Positions 16,472 to 23,363 of a stretch of DNA of 37,121 nt are shown piece by piece. Each line of letters starts with the position of its first letter. Position 1 is the stretch's first letter. The notes beneath the pieces are model-generated. The model had not been told where the DNA came from. It saw nothing but the letters and a program-made list of their open reading frames with translations, and ran no database searches. A program made the position numbers and the translations under genes. This DNA comes from Arthrobacter sp. Leaf141 (GTDB lineage: Bacteria; Actinomycetota; Actinomycetes; Actinomycetales; Micrococcaceae): the NCBI RefSeq assembly GCF_001424565.1, contig NZ_LMOL01000038.1, forward strand, positions 1 to 37,121. Reading direction: 5' to 3'.

Positions 16472-17104
16472 ATGAAAGTAATATCGGTCCTGAACCAAAA
16501 GGGCGGTGCAGGCAAAACCACCATCGCCACGCACCTTGCCACAGCGCTCCGGCTCGCCGGTCATACTGTCCTCTTGGTCGACTCCGACCCCCAGGGCAGC
16601 GCCCGCGACTGGGCTGCCGTCCGAGAGGACCACCCGCTCTCCGTCGTCGGAATGGATCGCCCAACAATCGAACGGGACCTCAAGAGCATCGCCCCTGTGG
16701 ATTTCGTCATCATCGACGGCGCCCCTCAGGCGGCCGACCTCGCTGTCTCTGCGATCAAGGCATCCGACTTCGCCCTGATCCCCGTACAGCCCTCCCCCTA
16801 CGACATCTGGGCGACCTCTGACCTCGTTGACCTCGTAAAGCAGCGCATCGAAATAACCGACGGACGCCTTCAGGCGGCCTTCGTGGTTTCGCGTGCCATC
16901 AGCGGAACCAACATTGGCAAAGAGATCACGGGCATCCTCGAAGGCTACGGGCTACCTGTACTCCAGTCCCGCATCCACCAGCGGGTGAACTACCCCGGCA
17001 CAGCAGCCGGCGGCTCAACCATCCTTGAAGATTTCCCGGGGTCCGAGGGAGCCAAGGAAATAAACCAGCTGATGCAAGAGCTCATCAGCCTTGTGAGTAA
17101 ATGA
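16472..17104 (+). CDS. parA: ParA-type partition ATPase (type Ib, no HTH)
   Basis: A 210-residue cytoplasmic ATPase that moves plasmid copies apart with a small DNA-binding partner. The deviant Walker A VLNQKGGAGKTTIATHLA lies at 6-23, Walker A' follows in LLVDSDPQGSA, and Walker B is in VDFVIIDGAPQ. The short length without an N-terminal HTH is typical of type Ib ParA. AGGAG (16463-16467) lies 4 nt before the ATG. Its stop and the next gene's start are embedded in copies of the ATGAGTAAA repeat, which strongly supports a partition cassette. Confidence 0.92.
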   Translation: MKVISVLNQKGGAGKTTIATHLATALRLAGHTVLLVDSDPQGSARDWAAVREDHPLSVVGMDRPTIERDLKSIAPVDFVIIDGAPQAADLAVSAIKASDFALIPVQPSPYDIWATSDLVDLVKQRIEITDGRLQAAFVVSRAISGTNIGKEITGILEGYGLPVLQSRIHQRVNYPGTAAGGSTILEDFPGSEGAKEINQLMQELISLVSK

Positions 17105-17123
17105 GGTAATGAGTAAATGAGTA
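17094..17123. repeat. Partition repeat cluster 2
   Basis: TGAGTAAATG occurs at 17094-17103 and 17110-17119, with a further ATGAGTA at 17117-17123. The ParA stop and the start codon of the next gene lie inside these copies, so the repeat is used as coding sequence on both sides. Confidence 0.85.
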
Positions 17124-17347
17124 GCAAATTTGCGGGCATGTCCACGGGTCGTCCCAGTGTCACCAATGCAGCCAAAGCCAAGCTCATGGAGAGCCTAAAA
17201 GACGACACGACGCAGGAAGCAACCCGCCGGGTCAACTTTGAGGTCCCGAAAAGCAAGCACGCCAAACTGAAGGTTAACGCAGCCCGGAACGGGCAAAGCA
17301 TCAAAGAGTTCCTTACCGCCTACATCGACACCCTTCCCGATGAGTAA
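17117..17347 (+). CDS. Ribbon-helix-helix partition partner (ParB/ParG-like)
   Basis: A 76-residue protein. The first 35 residues are polar and likely disordered, as in ParG-type proteins, where this arm stimulates ParA. The rest, RRVNFEVPKSKHAKLKVNA and GQSIKEFLTAYIDTL, shows the beta-strand, helix, helix order of ribbon-helix-helix proteins. It begins 13 nt after parA and is bounded by copies of the ATGAGTAAA repeat, the obvious candidate for its binding site. I infer that it represses the operon and binds the centromere. Confidence 0.82.
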   Translation: MSSKFAGMSTGRPSVTNAAKAKLMESLKDDTTQEATRRVNFEVPKSKHAKLKVNAARNGQSIKEFLTAYIDTLPDE

Positions 17348-17366
17348 AAACTCATTTGAGTAGATG
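17341..17366. repeat. Partition repeat cluster 3
   Basis: TGAGTAAA (17341-17348) and the palindromic ACTCA-TT-TGAGT (17350-17361) followed by AGATG. The cluster lies between the RHH gene, whose stop codon it contains, and the next small gene. Confidence 0.8.
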
Positions 17367-17404
17367 GACCTGATATGAGCGATGACGAAGGAAGGGAAGC
17401 CAGT

Positions 17405-17755
17405 ATGAGGCCGCACCGCTACACCGGCCCCACGGGCACTAATGACTTTGACGACCTGACGGCCGATGAAATGTCTGAGCTTGTTGCCTCCTACAAGCTC
17501 CTAGGGGAGTGCTTCGAGGACGCGTCCGCGGAGGAGATGCTGGGCCGCGGATTCCTGATGGACGTGCCGCTGGAGCTCGTGAGAGACAAATTCGAGAAAG
17601 TGGCGCAGGCGCGTAGGGAACTACAGGCCGCTGTAAAGCTGGCAAAACTTAAGGGTTTGGACTGGCACGAGGTTGGCGCAACTCTCGGTATGACCTGGGG
17701 CGAAGCCATGAAAGAGTTCAGCGAACGAGAAGCGGATGACACGGACGGCCAATGA
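17405..17755 (+). CDS. Small helical protein in the partition cassette, 116 aa
   Basis: Unrecognised family. The frame is open from 17375, but AAGGAAGGGAAG at 17388-17399 sits 5 nt before the ATG at 17405, which I therefore prefer. The protein is rich in helices (DDLTADEMSELVASYKLLGECF; LVRDKFEKVAQARRELQAAVK). It ends with LKGLDWHEVGATLGMTWGEAMKEF, which reads like a helix-turn-helix (compare the W-x-E-I/V-G-x-x-L-G pattern of small actinobacterial DNA-binding proteins). Because it lies between two repeat clusters it could be a third partition component or a copy-number regulator. Confidence 0.6.
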   Translation: MRPHRYTGPTGTNDFDDLTADEMSELVASYKLLGECFEDASAEEMLGRGFLMDVPLELVRDKFEKVAQARRELQAAVKLAKLKGLDWHEVGATLGMTWGEAMKEFSEREADDTDGQ

Positions 17756-17792
17756 GTAAATGATAAATACATCATTTACTCATTTGAGTTTG
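17751..17792. repeat. Partition repeat cluster 4 with long inverted repeat
   Basis: AATGAGTAAATGAT (17751-17764) and its exact complement ATCATTTACTCATT (17771-17784) are separated by only AAATAC. A second, overlapping palindrome (CATTTACTCA-TT-TGAGT) runs 17773-17789. The cluster overlaps the stop codon of the third gene and closes the cassette, where it may also work as a terminator. Confidence 0.85.
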
Positions 17793-17939
17793 AAAATGTA
17801 CTCCGAGGCCGGCAGCTGAAACAGGCCTGGCCGGACACTCGGCACCGACTTCCTGGTCCTGGATAAACGCTAGCAAGTGACGCCAGCAGCGACCTTCTTC
17901 TGCAATCGCCCCTCAGGAACCCTCAACGGTTCGGAATGC

Positions 17940-17968
17940 TTGACAATAATGTCGGAATATCCGACACT
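17940..17968 (+). promoter_or_regulatory. Promoter with embedded TGTCGGA palindrome, start of the modification/protease operon
   Basis: TTGACA (17940-17945), 17 bp, then GACACT (17963-17968). Between and partly under them lies TGTCGGA-ATA-TCCGACA (17950-17966), a perfect 7-bp inverted repeat well placed to block transcription. An ATG follows at 17975, 6 nt after the -10, as in leaderless mRNAs. The XRE repressor encoded at 19585 in the same operon is the natural candidate to bind here. Confidence 0.65.
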
Positions 17969-17974
17969 GAGCTT

Positions 17975-18346
17975 ATGGGACATAACGCGGTGGTTTCGTA
18001 TGGGCAGGAAAGCTTGGAGCTGACACCCTGGGGACACGGTGAGGTTGCCGGCGGTTCTGTATACGACATTTTGGGAATGCCTATGTCAGTGGCAGCGGCC
18101 AAGTTGATGACCGAGGCCGCGATCCTTGCTGCGCTTGGGAGGGCGCTTGCGAGGCTCCATCACTATTCGCCGGAGTCGGATGCTTCTTCCAAAATCGACT
18201 CAATAGAAGTCGTCTTCCTTGTCGGCCGTTTTTACCGCGACCTTGACCGTAAACAACCGGACTTGAGCAAAATTGACCGCGATAACTGGTCCAACCTACG
18301 GGGGATTGCCGAGGTGCTCTACGGCGAGATGGAGAATCTGACGTGA
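17975..18346 (+). CDS. Acyl-carrier-protein-like protein
   Basis: A 123-residue protein, taken from the ATG at 17975, which fits a leaderless start 6 nt after the predicted -10. The frame is open to 17936, but that part is the promoter. The C-terminal half, KIDSIEVVFLVGRF then DLSKIDRDNWSNLRGIAEVL, follows the four-helix carrier-protein pattern: Asp75-Ser76-Ile77-Glu78 corresponds to the Asp-Ser-Leu site where 4'-phosphopantetheine is attached. The N-terminal half (about 1-65) is an added helical region. A holo-ACP synthase gene two places downstream supports the call. The next gene starts inside its stop (GTGA). What the carrier would hold (amino acid, acyl or other group) is unknown. Confidence 0.7.
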   Translation: MGHNAVVSYGQESLELTPWGHGEVAGGSVYDILGMPMSVAAAKLMTEAAILAALGRALARLHHYSPESDASSKIDSIEVVFLVGRFYRDLDRKQPDLSKIDRDNWSNLRGIAEVLYGEMENLT

Positions 18347-19209
18347 GCCTGCACATCACCGCAGAAACTTTGTCTGCTGCCTGGGTACAAGTCCTCGATG
18401 CTGTTAATTCTGAACCGGGCGGTACCGCGACGCACGCTTTTGTCTCTGTCGCTGCCCCACAGTTGGGGGCCAGCCCGCACGTCTCTGATGTGGTTGATGG
18501 TGCCCTTTATGCACAAAACAATCAGGCAGTGGGGACTGTGGCGAATACCCTTTTCCCGGTCGCTCTCTACAACGACCCCGGGTTTGAATGGTCGGCCATG
18601 TTGTCTGTTGAGGACGAAGAGCGGTTGGATGTGGCAGCGACAGAGCTATACGAGGCATACTTAGCGGCGTTGCCCACTCTCCGGCAGGTCGACGCCAATC
18701 GACGCGGCACGTATTTTTCCCGCATGATTTCTTGGCCCGGCAAGACAAAGAACGGAACGAATCAGCTAGAAGCCCGAATTGCTGCACTGCGTAAGCAGCA
18801 ACGACAGCGCAACCCGCCCGCGACGTCGAATTTCACAGATATCGCTGTTGCTGGTGACGCTGATATTGAAGGGGGAGGCATAGAGGAATACGCCCTTTCT
18901 GATACCAGATGGCAGGGCTTCCCATGCTTAGTGCACATTGATATCAGTGTCCGGGAGGGAAAGCTCTCTCTTCTTGCCGTATATCGACACTGGCATCTAA
19001 TCACTAGGGGTTACGGCAACCTGGTGGGCTTAGCAAGACTTCAGGAGTTCTTGTGCCAACAGACCGGATTCAAACCCGGGGAATTGGCTGTAGTTGCCGG
19101 CCATGCCAACGCTGAACGGGAAGACTATTCCGGTAAGTCGGGGGTCCTCGACATCGTCAACGACTCCAACGCAGCGCTTCAGAGCAACGAAGTGGCGGCG
19201 GCAATGTGA
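18343..19209 (+). CDS. Divergent thymidylate synthase-family protein
   Basis: A 288-residue protein starting at GTG in a GTGA overlap. The C-terminal third follows the thymidylate synthase core: GFPCLVHIDISVREGKL with Cys195 at the catalytic-Cys place, then YGNLVGLARLQEFLCQQTG with Asn226 (compare the nucleotide-binding Asn) and FKPGELAVVAGHANAE. The strongly conserved Arg-Ser-x-Asp of true synthases is absent (VYRHWHLITRGYGN), and the N-terminal two thirds differ, though VGTVANTLFP and ANRRGTYFSRMISWPG look like conserved motifs of this subgroup. It lies between a carrier protein and its activating enzyme, so its partner may be a carrier-bound group, not free dUMP. Ordinary dTMP synthesis is unlikely. 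Confidence 0.68.
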   Translation: MSLHITAETLSAAWVQVLDAVNSEPGGTATHAFVSVAAPQLGASPHVSDVVDGALYAQNNQAVGTVANTLFPVALYNDPGFEWSAMLSVEDEERLDVAATELYEAYLAALPTLRQVDANRRGTYFSRMISWPGKTKNGTNQLEARIAALRKQQRQRNPPATSNFTDIAVAGDADIEGGGIEEYALSDTRWQGFPCLVHIDISVREGKLSLLAVYRHWHLITRGYGNLVGLARLQEFLCQQTGFKPGELAVVAGHANAEREDYSGKSGVLDIVNDSNAALQSNEVAAAM

Positions 19210-19595
19210 CCAGCCAACAAATAAGAACTGGCGTGGACCTTGTTGATTGCCAGCGGGTTGCCCGTTTACTCCAGGAAGACACGACGTTCTTGAGCTTTAC
19301 TTTCACTGCTGCAGAGCAGGATTACTGTCGGCAGGATCCTGCACGGCTTGCCGCCCGGTGGGCAGCCAAAGAATCCGCCATGAAGGCCTTGGGGCAGGGC
19401 ATTGGCAAGATTGCGCTTCTCGACATCGAAGTCGTTGGAGATGGGGGAGGGGGGCCTGCGCTACGGCTCTCAGGATCTGCTAAGACGCGGGCACAAGAAT
19501 TGGGAATCACCGATTGGAGCGTCTCGCTAAGCCACGAAGGTGGCTTTGCATTGGCGTTCGTGGTCATGATGAAAGGAGGACGTGATGTCCGATAG
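19206..19595 (+). CDS. acpS: Holo-[acyl-carrier-protein] synthase (AcpS type)
   Basis: A 129-residue phosphopantetheinyl transferase that moves 4'-phosphopantetheine from CoA to a Ser of a carrier protein. Motifs: GVDLVD with Asp11, then RWAAKESAMKA with the Mg-binding Glu56 and Lys59, and the closing WSVSLSHEGGFALA. Length and motif spacing are those of AcpS. GTG start in a GTGA overlap with the TS-like gene. A plasmid-borne AcpS inside an operon that begins with a carrier-like protein is most simply its dedicated activator; a host housekeeping AcpS would normally lie elsewhere on the chromosome. Confidence 0.88.
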   Translation: MTSQQIRTGVDLVDCQRVARLLQEDTTFLSFTFTAAEQDYCRQDPARLAARWAAKESAMKALGQGIGKIALLDIEVVGDGGGGPALRLSGSAKTRAQELGITDWSVSLSHEGGFALAFVVMMKGGRDVR

Positions 19596-19953
19596 TGAAT
19601 TGAAAGCAGTTGCTTCCCGCATCCGGGAGGCAAGGGAATCACTTGGACTCACGCAGGAAGAGGTCAGCAGTGCGTTAGGGATACCCCGAACGAGTGTGCA
19701 CGCCATGGAAACTGGAAAGAGAGGGGTTTCCGCGCTGGAGCTCCGTCGTCTCGCCCGGCTGTATCGGCGCCGCGTGGAGTGGCTTTTGGGAGAAGACGAT
19801 GTCCCTGTGGCGGCAGCAGATGGGGCTCTATACCGGGCGACAAGGGAATTGTCTGCCGAGGACAAGGACCAAGTATTAAGGTTTGCGGAGTTCCTTGCCT
19901 CGGGCGCAGCCCCGCCTGTTGCGCGGCCCGCCCATAGAGGTGGCCGTGTATGA
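19585..19953 (+). CDS. XRE-family transcriptional repressor
   Basis: A 122-residue protein. The HTH covers about residues 8-65: IREARESLGLTQEEVSSALG, IPRTSVHAMETGKRGVSALE and RRLARLYRRRVEWLLGE. A short C-terminal helix region follows. AGGAGG at 19574-19579 lies 5 nt before the ATG at 19585, which I prefer to the GTG one codon upstream. It directly precedes the ImmA/IrrE gene (ATGA overlap), the classic pairing in which the metalloprotease inactivates the repressor on a signal. The palindrome at 17950-17966 is the likely operator. Confidence 0.88.
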   Translation: MSDSELKAVASRIREARESLGLTQEEVSSALGIPRTSVHAMETGKRGVSALELRRLARLYRRRVEWLLGEDDVPVAAADGALYRATRELSAEDKDQVLRFAEFLASGAAPPVARPAHRGGRV

Positions 19954-21074
19954 CCCGTCTTAGTGCAGCTCAGGCAGCAGGGGACGCCCTGAACGAACTT
20001 AGACTAGATCAGTCAGAACCTATCGACCCGTTCGCAGCGATCGAAGATGCCGGACTGGAGCTCCGCTTTCGGCCCTTGGAAGGTTTGCTTGGTGCTGTCC
20101 TTCCTGGAAACCCCGGCGGGGTGCTCATTAACAGTGCACGCCCCGCATCGCTGCAAAGGTACACGGCCGCTCATGAACTTGGTCATTGGTACATGGACCA
20201 AGATGTCCTCAGCCTTGATAATGACGACACAATTCTCGGACGCCCCCACCAAGAGACCCGCGAGATCGACGCGCAGGTTTTTGCCGCTCACTTTCTGATG
20301 CCACTCGAACTGCTTCTTCCAGTGGCGCGTCGCTACGGGATGAAGAAGGGGTCACCTTCGAGCCCGGAACAGGTCTACCAGGCTGCACGAGACATGCACG
20401 TCAGCTACGAAGCCGCTGTGCGGCAGTTCCACAGCATCAAATTCATCTCCGGGCCAGATAGAGCTAGGCTTCTTTCCTTCAAACCAGCAATGATTAAACA
20501 ACGCCTCACCGGCGGGATAAATCCTCCCAACTCCCGTGGTGACGTCTGGATCATCGACAACCCACAGGATCATGTGGAAGTAGACGCTGCGACAGGCGAC
20601 GCGATACTGCTTCGGTTGATCGAAAATCCGGCCACGGGCTTTCGCTGGTTTGACCAAGACATGTTGGCCGAAACGCCGCCCGCACCGCCTCGGCCAGCTC
20701 CGGAGCCCTTCAGTGGCAAAGAAGCCTTTGACTTGGAACGGCCTGCAAACCGCACGCAAGTCCTTCGCCCTGCCGCCGCTATCGTGCCCACGGAGGTCAT
20801 TACCCTCATTCGCGACGAGATCGTCGCAGAGCCCTACCTGGCGGGCGTGACCCCGGTAGGCGGCGCGGTCACAAGAGTCGTTGCCTACGCGGCGAACTCT
20901 CCGGGTGAGGAATCGGTGCACCTCGCCCAGGTAAGGCCGAACCGGCCCGAGGCCCCGGCCTCAACTTTGGAACTGACGACTAAGGTTCGGGGGATGCCAG
21001 AAGTCGAGTTTCGGCGGCGACTTCTCGAAGCTTTTAGACGTGACGAGGAGGAAGCAAACGGGTGGAATCAGTAA
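19950..21074 (+). CDS. ImmA/IrrE metalloprotease fused to a chagasin-like inhibitor domain
   Basis: A 374-residue protein. Residues 1-165 are an ImmA/IrrE peptidase domain: zinc motif HELGH at 75-79, third ligand probably Glu105 in EIDAQVFAAHFLMP. Residues about 195-360 resemble a chagasin (I42) cysteine-protease inhibitor: GDAILLRLIENPATGFRWF contains the NPxTGFxW loop (226-233). After a Pro-rich insert, VGGAVTRVVAYAANSPGE and VHLAQVRP match the second conserved half. In known systems ImmA/IrrE cleaves a partner repressor. A C-terminal inhibitor of papain-like proteases next to a papain-like protease gene suggests that this one protein also restrains that protease. The fusion is read from motifs only. 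Confidence 0.8.
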   Translation: MTRLSAAQAAGDALNELRLDQSEPIDPFAAIEDAGLELRFRPLEGLLGAVLPGNPGGVLINSARPASLQRYTAAHELGHWYMDQDVLSLDNDDTILGRPHQETREIDAQVFAAHFLMPLELLLPVARRYGMKKGSPSSPEQVYQAARDMHVSYEAAVRQFHSIKFISGPDRARLLSFKPAMIKQRLTGGINPPNSRGDVWIIDNPQDHVEVDAATGDAILLRLIENPATGFRWFDQDMLAETPPAPPRPAPEPFSGKEAFDLERPANRTQVLRPAAAIVPTEVITLIRDEIVAEPYLAGVTPVGGAVTRVVAYAANSPGEESVHLAQVRPNRPEAPASTLELTTKVRGMPEVEFRRRLLEAFRRDEEEANGWNQ

Positions 21075-21742
21075 TGAGGAAGAACATAGACCTCCGATCC
21101 CTCGTTGGCCGAGACGTGCTTGATCAAGGAACCAGACCCACATGTGTTGCTTTCGCGGCGTCCGTCGCTAATGAAGCACTCCACCACGCTGAAAAAACGG
21201 CAGAACACTTTGCTCCGGAAGCGCTGTGGTGGCAAGCCACCACAGCGGGCGCAACATCCCTGCGAGGCATGGTGTTGAACAACGTAGCACCGGCGCTCCT
21301 CGGATACGGTCAACCCGAATTATCCCAATGGCCCTATGACCCAACGCTTGGAGCCGGCACCGAAGAACCACCAGAAAATCTCCAAAACCCGCCCTGGAAG
21401 CGGTCAGCACTGAACGACGTAGTTCTAAAACATGACGGCATCGAAGATGCACTCGAGGACGAACTGGAACACTCACATCCCGTGATTCTTATCGTGGAAG
21501 TCACGGATGAGTTTGGTCAGCCAGATGACGAGGGCATCGTTGCCATGCCGAACATGCGCGCTGCATCCGGGTCGTACCACGCGGTTGCTTGCGTCGGGGC
21601 CGCGTACCACCCGACCCGCGGACGTCTGCTCCTCATCAAGAACAGCTGGGGGACGGACTGGGGTCTTGGCGGCTACTGCTGGCTCCCCCTCGAATACCTG
21701 ACCGCATTCGTCGTCCAGGCGGCCGCCATCGTAGACATCTGA
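21062..21742 (+). CDS. Papain-like (C1 family) cysteine protease
   Basis: A 226-residue protein with the full C1 triad in order: Gln22 and Cys28 in DQGTRPTCVAFAASVAN, His173 in GSYHAVACVGA, Asn194 in LLIKNSWGTDWGLGGYCW. There is no signal peptide, so it should act in the cytoplasm. There is no propeptide either; control may come from the chagasin-like domain encoded just upstream. GAGGAGGAAG at 21045-21054 is 7 nt before the GTG at 21062. The ATG at 21074, overlapping the upstream TAA, is the alternative. Possible targets are the carrier protein, the repressor or host proteins; none can be chosen from sequence. Confidence 0.82.
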   Translation: MESVMRKNIDLRSLVGRDVLDQGTRPTCVAFAASVANEALHHAEKTAEHFAPEALWWQATTAGATSLRGMVLNNVAPALLGYGQPELSQWPYDPTLGAGTEEPPENLQNPPWKRSALNDVVLKHDGIEDALEDELEHSHPVILIVEVTDEFGQPDDEGIVAMPNMRAASGSYHAVACVGAAYHPTRGRLLLIKNSWGTDWGLGGYCWLPLEYLTAFVVQAAAIVDI

Positions 21743-21755
21743 ACGGATATTTCAC

Positions 21756-22352
21756 ATGAATGACCACTCACTTAAACCGGGAACCCTCATTGTTCTTGAA
21801 GGTCTGGACAAGACCGGAAAGAGCACGCAATCCGATGCGCTCCGTAAACTGCTGACCCCAGACTCGACGACTCACGTCCACATGCCCAGCGGCTTGAGCT
21901 CCTTTACCCGCGAAACATATTCAATGCTTGAATCCAGTGACCGTTCTCCGCTCTCCGGAGTAGCAAAACAACTCACACATCTTGCCTGCCATGCTGAGAG
22001 CGTGCCTCGTATTCAAGACATTCTGGCCAACCGCGCCGTTGTCCTCGATCGCTGGTGGTGGTCCACCTTGGCCTACGGCTGGCATAGCGGGGACTTCGCG
22101 GGTGTCGGCATCCAGAAAGAAAGTTTCCTCGATGTGATCAACGGCATCTGGTCCCCCCTGAATGCCTCCGTCGTCTTTCTATTCGACAAACCATATGACG
22201 AAGACTCCAACAACTCCGATCCAATACTCAGCGGCTACCACACGATCGCAGATGAATACCCGGACCTCACTGTGCGTGTGCCGCAAGGCGAGGAATCAGA
22301 AGTTACCGCATACATTGTGTCGGCGCTGCGCGCCCGCAACCTACTCAAGTAG
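21756..22352 (+). CDS. Thymidylate kinase-like deoxynucleotide kinase
   Basis: A 198-residue P-loop kinase. Walker A GLDKTGKST is at 16-24, and VLDRWWWSTLAYGW stands where dTMP kinases have DRYxxSxxAYQ. The C-terminal lid region is short and lacks the usual Arg cluster. Close to dTMP kinase in length (about 205), but divergent enough that the substrate may be a modified dTMP such as 5-hydroxymethyl-dUMP, as with phage-encoded dNMP kinases. It lies 13 nt after the protease gene and 18 nt before the hydroxymethylase-like gene, so kinase and synthase are made together. Confidence 0.8.
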   Translation: MNDHSLKPGTLIVLEGLDKTGKSTQSDALRKLLTPDSTTHVHMPSGLSSFTRETYSMLESSDRSPLSGVAKQLTHLACHAESVPRIQDILANRAVVLDRWWWSTLAYGWHSGDFAGVGIQKESFLDVINGIWSPLNASVVFLFDKPYDEDSNNSDPILSGYHTIADEYPDLTVRVPQGEESEVTAYIVSALRARNLLK

Positions 22353-22370
22353 TAAGGGCGAAGACGTCTC

Positions 22371-23363
22371 ATGCTCCGCTTCCGCTCAATCGACGATGCT
22401 TTTCGAGGCATGCTCAGCCGGCTACTGGTCCAAGGGCGGGCTGTGGACAGCCGGAACGGACCAGCTCTCGAACTACCCAGTCAAGTACTTACTGTTGAGC
22501 ACCCTACAGAGCGTTTTTTACACACTCCAGGCCGTAATAACAACCCCTTTGCTGCCATCGCGGAAACCATGTGGGTCCTTGCCGGTCGAAACGACCTTAG
22601 CTATCTCACCGCGTATCTGAAACGAGCTCCTGAATACTCCGATGACAACGGGATTACCTGGAGAGCAGGGTACGGTCCCCGGTTGCGGAACTGGAAAGGG
22701 GTAGACCAGGTCGCCCAAGTACGGGAACTGCTCGCTGCCTCACCAGATTCAAGACGGGCGGTGATTAGCCTTTTTGACCCCGAAATTGATTTCCAAGACA
22801 GCAAAGACATTCCCTGCAACAACTGGCTGCATTTCCTGGTCCGTGACGGCAGACTCCACCTCAATGTCGCTGCAAGGAGTACGGACATATGGTTCGGATT
22901 CTCCGCCATCAACGGATTTGAGTGGAGCGTGCTGCTCGAAATGATGGCACGGTGGCTGAAACTGGACGTAGGAACCCTGACCTTTTTTACGTCCTCCCTG
23001 CACTTGTACTCCGGCTATGAGGAACGTGCCCGGGCGATCGTTCAGGGCCAAGATATGTTATCCGATGAGATCGGGCCAAGTGCATTCCGTTATGACACCT
23101 CGTGGGAAGAGTCGGCCAGAGCCCACGGACAGTGGATGGATCTGGAGCAACAGCTAAGGTCCGGGGAGAACCTCGAAGACCTAGAGATCCCGTTCGATGA
23201 CCCGCTCCTTGTTGTATATATCCGTGCAATCGACGTCTTTTGGGCTTTTAAAAGAGGCGCGGCGTCCGGCGACCTTGAATCCCGTCTCGCGGCGTTAGGA
23301 AGAGGCGACCTCGCCTTTGCAGCGAATGAGTTTGTTAGAAGAGCACGGGCGCGAAATCACTAG
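22371..23363 (+). CDS. Thymidylate synthase / pyrimidine hydroxymethylase homologue
   Basis: A 330-residue enzyme of the thymidylate synthase superfamily. Seen: DSRRAVISLF (phosphate-binding Arg-Arg, 128-129), catalytic-Cys place IPCNNWLHFLV (Cys149), ARSTDIWFGF (Arg169, Ser170, Asp172), Asn181, and SSLHLYSGY (His211, Tyr213). The CNNW, RSxDxxFGF and SLHxYS versions are closer to T4-type dCMP hydroxymethylase than to housekeeping ThyA (PCHxxxQF, RSxDxxLGLPFN). Asn181 near the base-recognition place, against Asp in dCMP hydroxymethylase, favours a uracil substrate, but the alignment has a one-residue offset. Predicted product: 5-hydroxymethyl-dUMP from dUMP and methylene-tetrahydrofolate. Its end overlaps the convergent gene by 29 bp. 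Confidence 0.8.
   Translation: MLRFRSIDDAFRGMLSRLLVQGRAVDSRNGPALELPSQVLTVEHPTERFLHTPGRNNNPFAAIAETMWVLAGRNDLSYLTAYLKRAPEYSDDNGITWRAGYGPRLRNWKGVDQVAQVRELLAASPDSRRAVISLFDPEIDFQDSKDIPCNNWLHFLVRDGRLHLNVAARSTDIWFGFSAINGFEWSVLLEMMARWLKLDVGTLTFFTSSLHLYSGYEERARAIVQGQDMLSDEIGPSAFRYDTSWEESARAHGQWMDLEQQLRSGENLEDLEIPFDDPLLVVYIRAIDVFWAFKRGAASGDLESRLAALGRGDLAFAANEFVRRARARNH

Noticed and set aside
22371..23363. Naming the second TS homologue thyA
   Set aside because: Its motif variants are closer to phage hydroxymethylases, and the operon context is not folate/dTMP housekeeping.
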